Shown: piece after piece, positions 5,269 to 5,405 of the stretch
Layout: every line of letters starts with the position of its first letter
Position numbering within the stretch: position 1 is the first letter of the stretch
Assembly (NCBI GenBank): GCA_945788655.1
Contig: CALZMV010000095.1
Location: 1-5,405 of the forward strand
DNA length: 5,405 nt
Source of the DNA: an uncultured Clostridia bacterium
GTDB lineage: Bacteria > Bacillota > Clostridia > Peptostreptococcales > Anaerovoracaceae
Direction: 5' to 3'
The notes under the pieces: generated by a model
Databases searched by the model: none
Told to the model about the DNA's origin: nothing
What the model saw: only the letters and a program-made list of their open reading frames with translations
Position numbers and translations under genes: made by a program

Positions 5269-5297
5269 AGTATAGCACGGCGCGGAGAGGGTGTCAA
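5269..5297 (-). promoter_or_regulatory. Strong sigma-A extended -10 promoter for the ylxM-ffh-rpsP operon
   Basis: On the minus strand, a perfect TTGACA -35 (5292-5297) is followed after 17 bases by TATACT (5269-5274, 5 of 6), with TGC directly before it giving an extended -10. The expected start is near 5262, about 100 bases before ylxM. This is the best promoter in the window and marks the operon start, so ylxM-ffh is transcribed here without needing an upstream ftsY gene. The spacer is GC-rich. Confidence 0.88.
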
Positions 5298-5311
5298 GTA
5301 TTTTTACTTGA
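5294..5311. promoter_or_regulatory. Perfect 7+4+7 inverted repeat overlapping the -35: candidate operator
   Basis: TCAAGTA (5294-5300), TTTT, and TACTTGA (5305-5311) form an exact inverted repeat whose arm centres are 11 bases apart, about one helical turn. It shares four bases with the TTGACA -35. A third half-site, CAAGTA, lies at 5267-5272 across the -10. A dimeric regulator bound here would compete with RNA polymerase. No regulator gene in the window is an obvious partner, though YlxM has a helix-turn-helix fold and autoregulation is conceivable. Confidence 0.5.
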
Positions 5312-5324
5312 AAGATGTGGATTT

Positions 5325-5401
5325 TTTGAGGGAATTTTCTCTGGCTTTGATGGATTTCCATAGCACGGGGGTTCTCTTTAGCATGGGTGGTTTCCCTAAG
5401 C
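5325..5401. repeat. About four degenerate 18-21 base tandem repeats upstream of the ylxM promoter
   Basis: Plus-strand units at 5325-5345, 5346-5364, 5365-5382 and 5383-5401 each end in GC (TCTGGC, CATAGC, TTTAGC, CTAAGC). They share a G-rich start followed by a T-rich middle, for example TTTGATGGATTTCCATAGC and ATGGGTGGTTTCCCTAAGC. Unit lengths of 21, 19, 18 and 19 do not keep a reading frame, arguing against a coding repeat. The array probably continues beyond the right edge. Its function is unknown and the similarity is modest. Confidence 0.4.
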
Positions 5402-5405
5402 CTAC

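Noticed and set aside
4936..5405. Long plus-strand frame open from inside ylxM to the right edge
   Set aside because: It has no ATG until near 5355, covers ylxM antisense and a strong minus-strand promoter, and the repeats at the right change length out of frame, so coding is unlikely; a gene beginning beyond the edge cannot be excluded.
5304..5405. Minus-strand frame open from the right edge to a TAA at 5304-5306, as a possible gene end such as ftsY
   Set aside because: The roughly 33 residues do not resemble an FtsY C-terminus, and the region consists of non-triplet degenerate repeats.

Overview
The window reads almost entirely on the minus strand. It holds one compact, co-oriented block of housekeeping genes for protein targeting, ribosome assembly and tRNA modification. 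In transcription order (right to left) the genes are ylxM, ffh, rpsP, khpA, rimM and trmD, then a membrane-anchored HlyD-like protein and the 5' two thirds of a yggS/ylmE-type PLP-binding protein cut by the left edge. The ylxM-ffh-rpsP-khpA(KH)-rimM-trmD order, the strong GGAGG-type ribosome binding sites, the sigma-A type promoter and the moderate-to-low GC all point to Bacillota. The HlyD-like/yggS pair after trmD suggests Clostridia. I cannot name a genus from sequence alone.

Right end (5162-5405). This 244-base gene-poor region carries an almost consensus extended -10 promoter (-35 at 5292-5297, -10 at 5269-5274, 17-base spacer) reading leftward into ylxM. A perfect 7+4+7 inverted repeat overlaps the -35, and a further copy of its half-site overlaps the -10. 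The predicted leader of about 100 bases is GC-rich, contains three imperfect 18-base tandem repeats, and is open as a 32-codon Arg-rich frame that stops directly against the ylxM ATG. Upstream of the promoter lie about four degenerate 18-21 base repeats running to the window edge. No ftsY remnant is visible here, although ftsY often precedes ylxM in Bacillota.

Middle (2877-5161). ylxM and ffh abut (TAAATG). The rpsP ribosome binding site begins inside the ffh stop codon, and khpA follows rpsP by 18 bases. These genes supply the SRP GTPase and its small partner, ribosomal protein bS16, and a KH-domain RNA-binding protein. A strong hairpin lies in the 72-base gap between khpA and rimM, a plausible point where expression steps down from the ribosomal-protein part of the operon to the maturation factors.

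Left part (1-2876). rimM (30S maturation) and trmD (m1G37 tRNA methyltransferase) are joined by an in-frame 18-base tandem duplication. It covers the end of rimM and supplies the trmD ribosome binding site. rplS, the usual next gene, is absent. A 40-base gap with an inverted repeat and a candidate extended -10 promoter leads instead to the HlyD-like gene and yggS, genes that tend to sit near the sepF/division cluster in clostridia. The core genes look ordinary. The less explained signals are in the junctions and in the ylxM upstream region.
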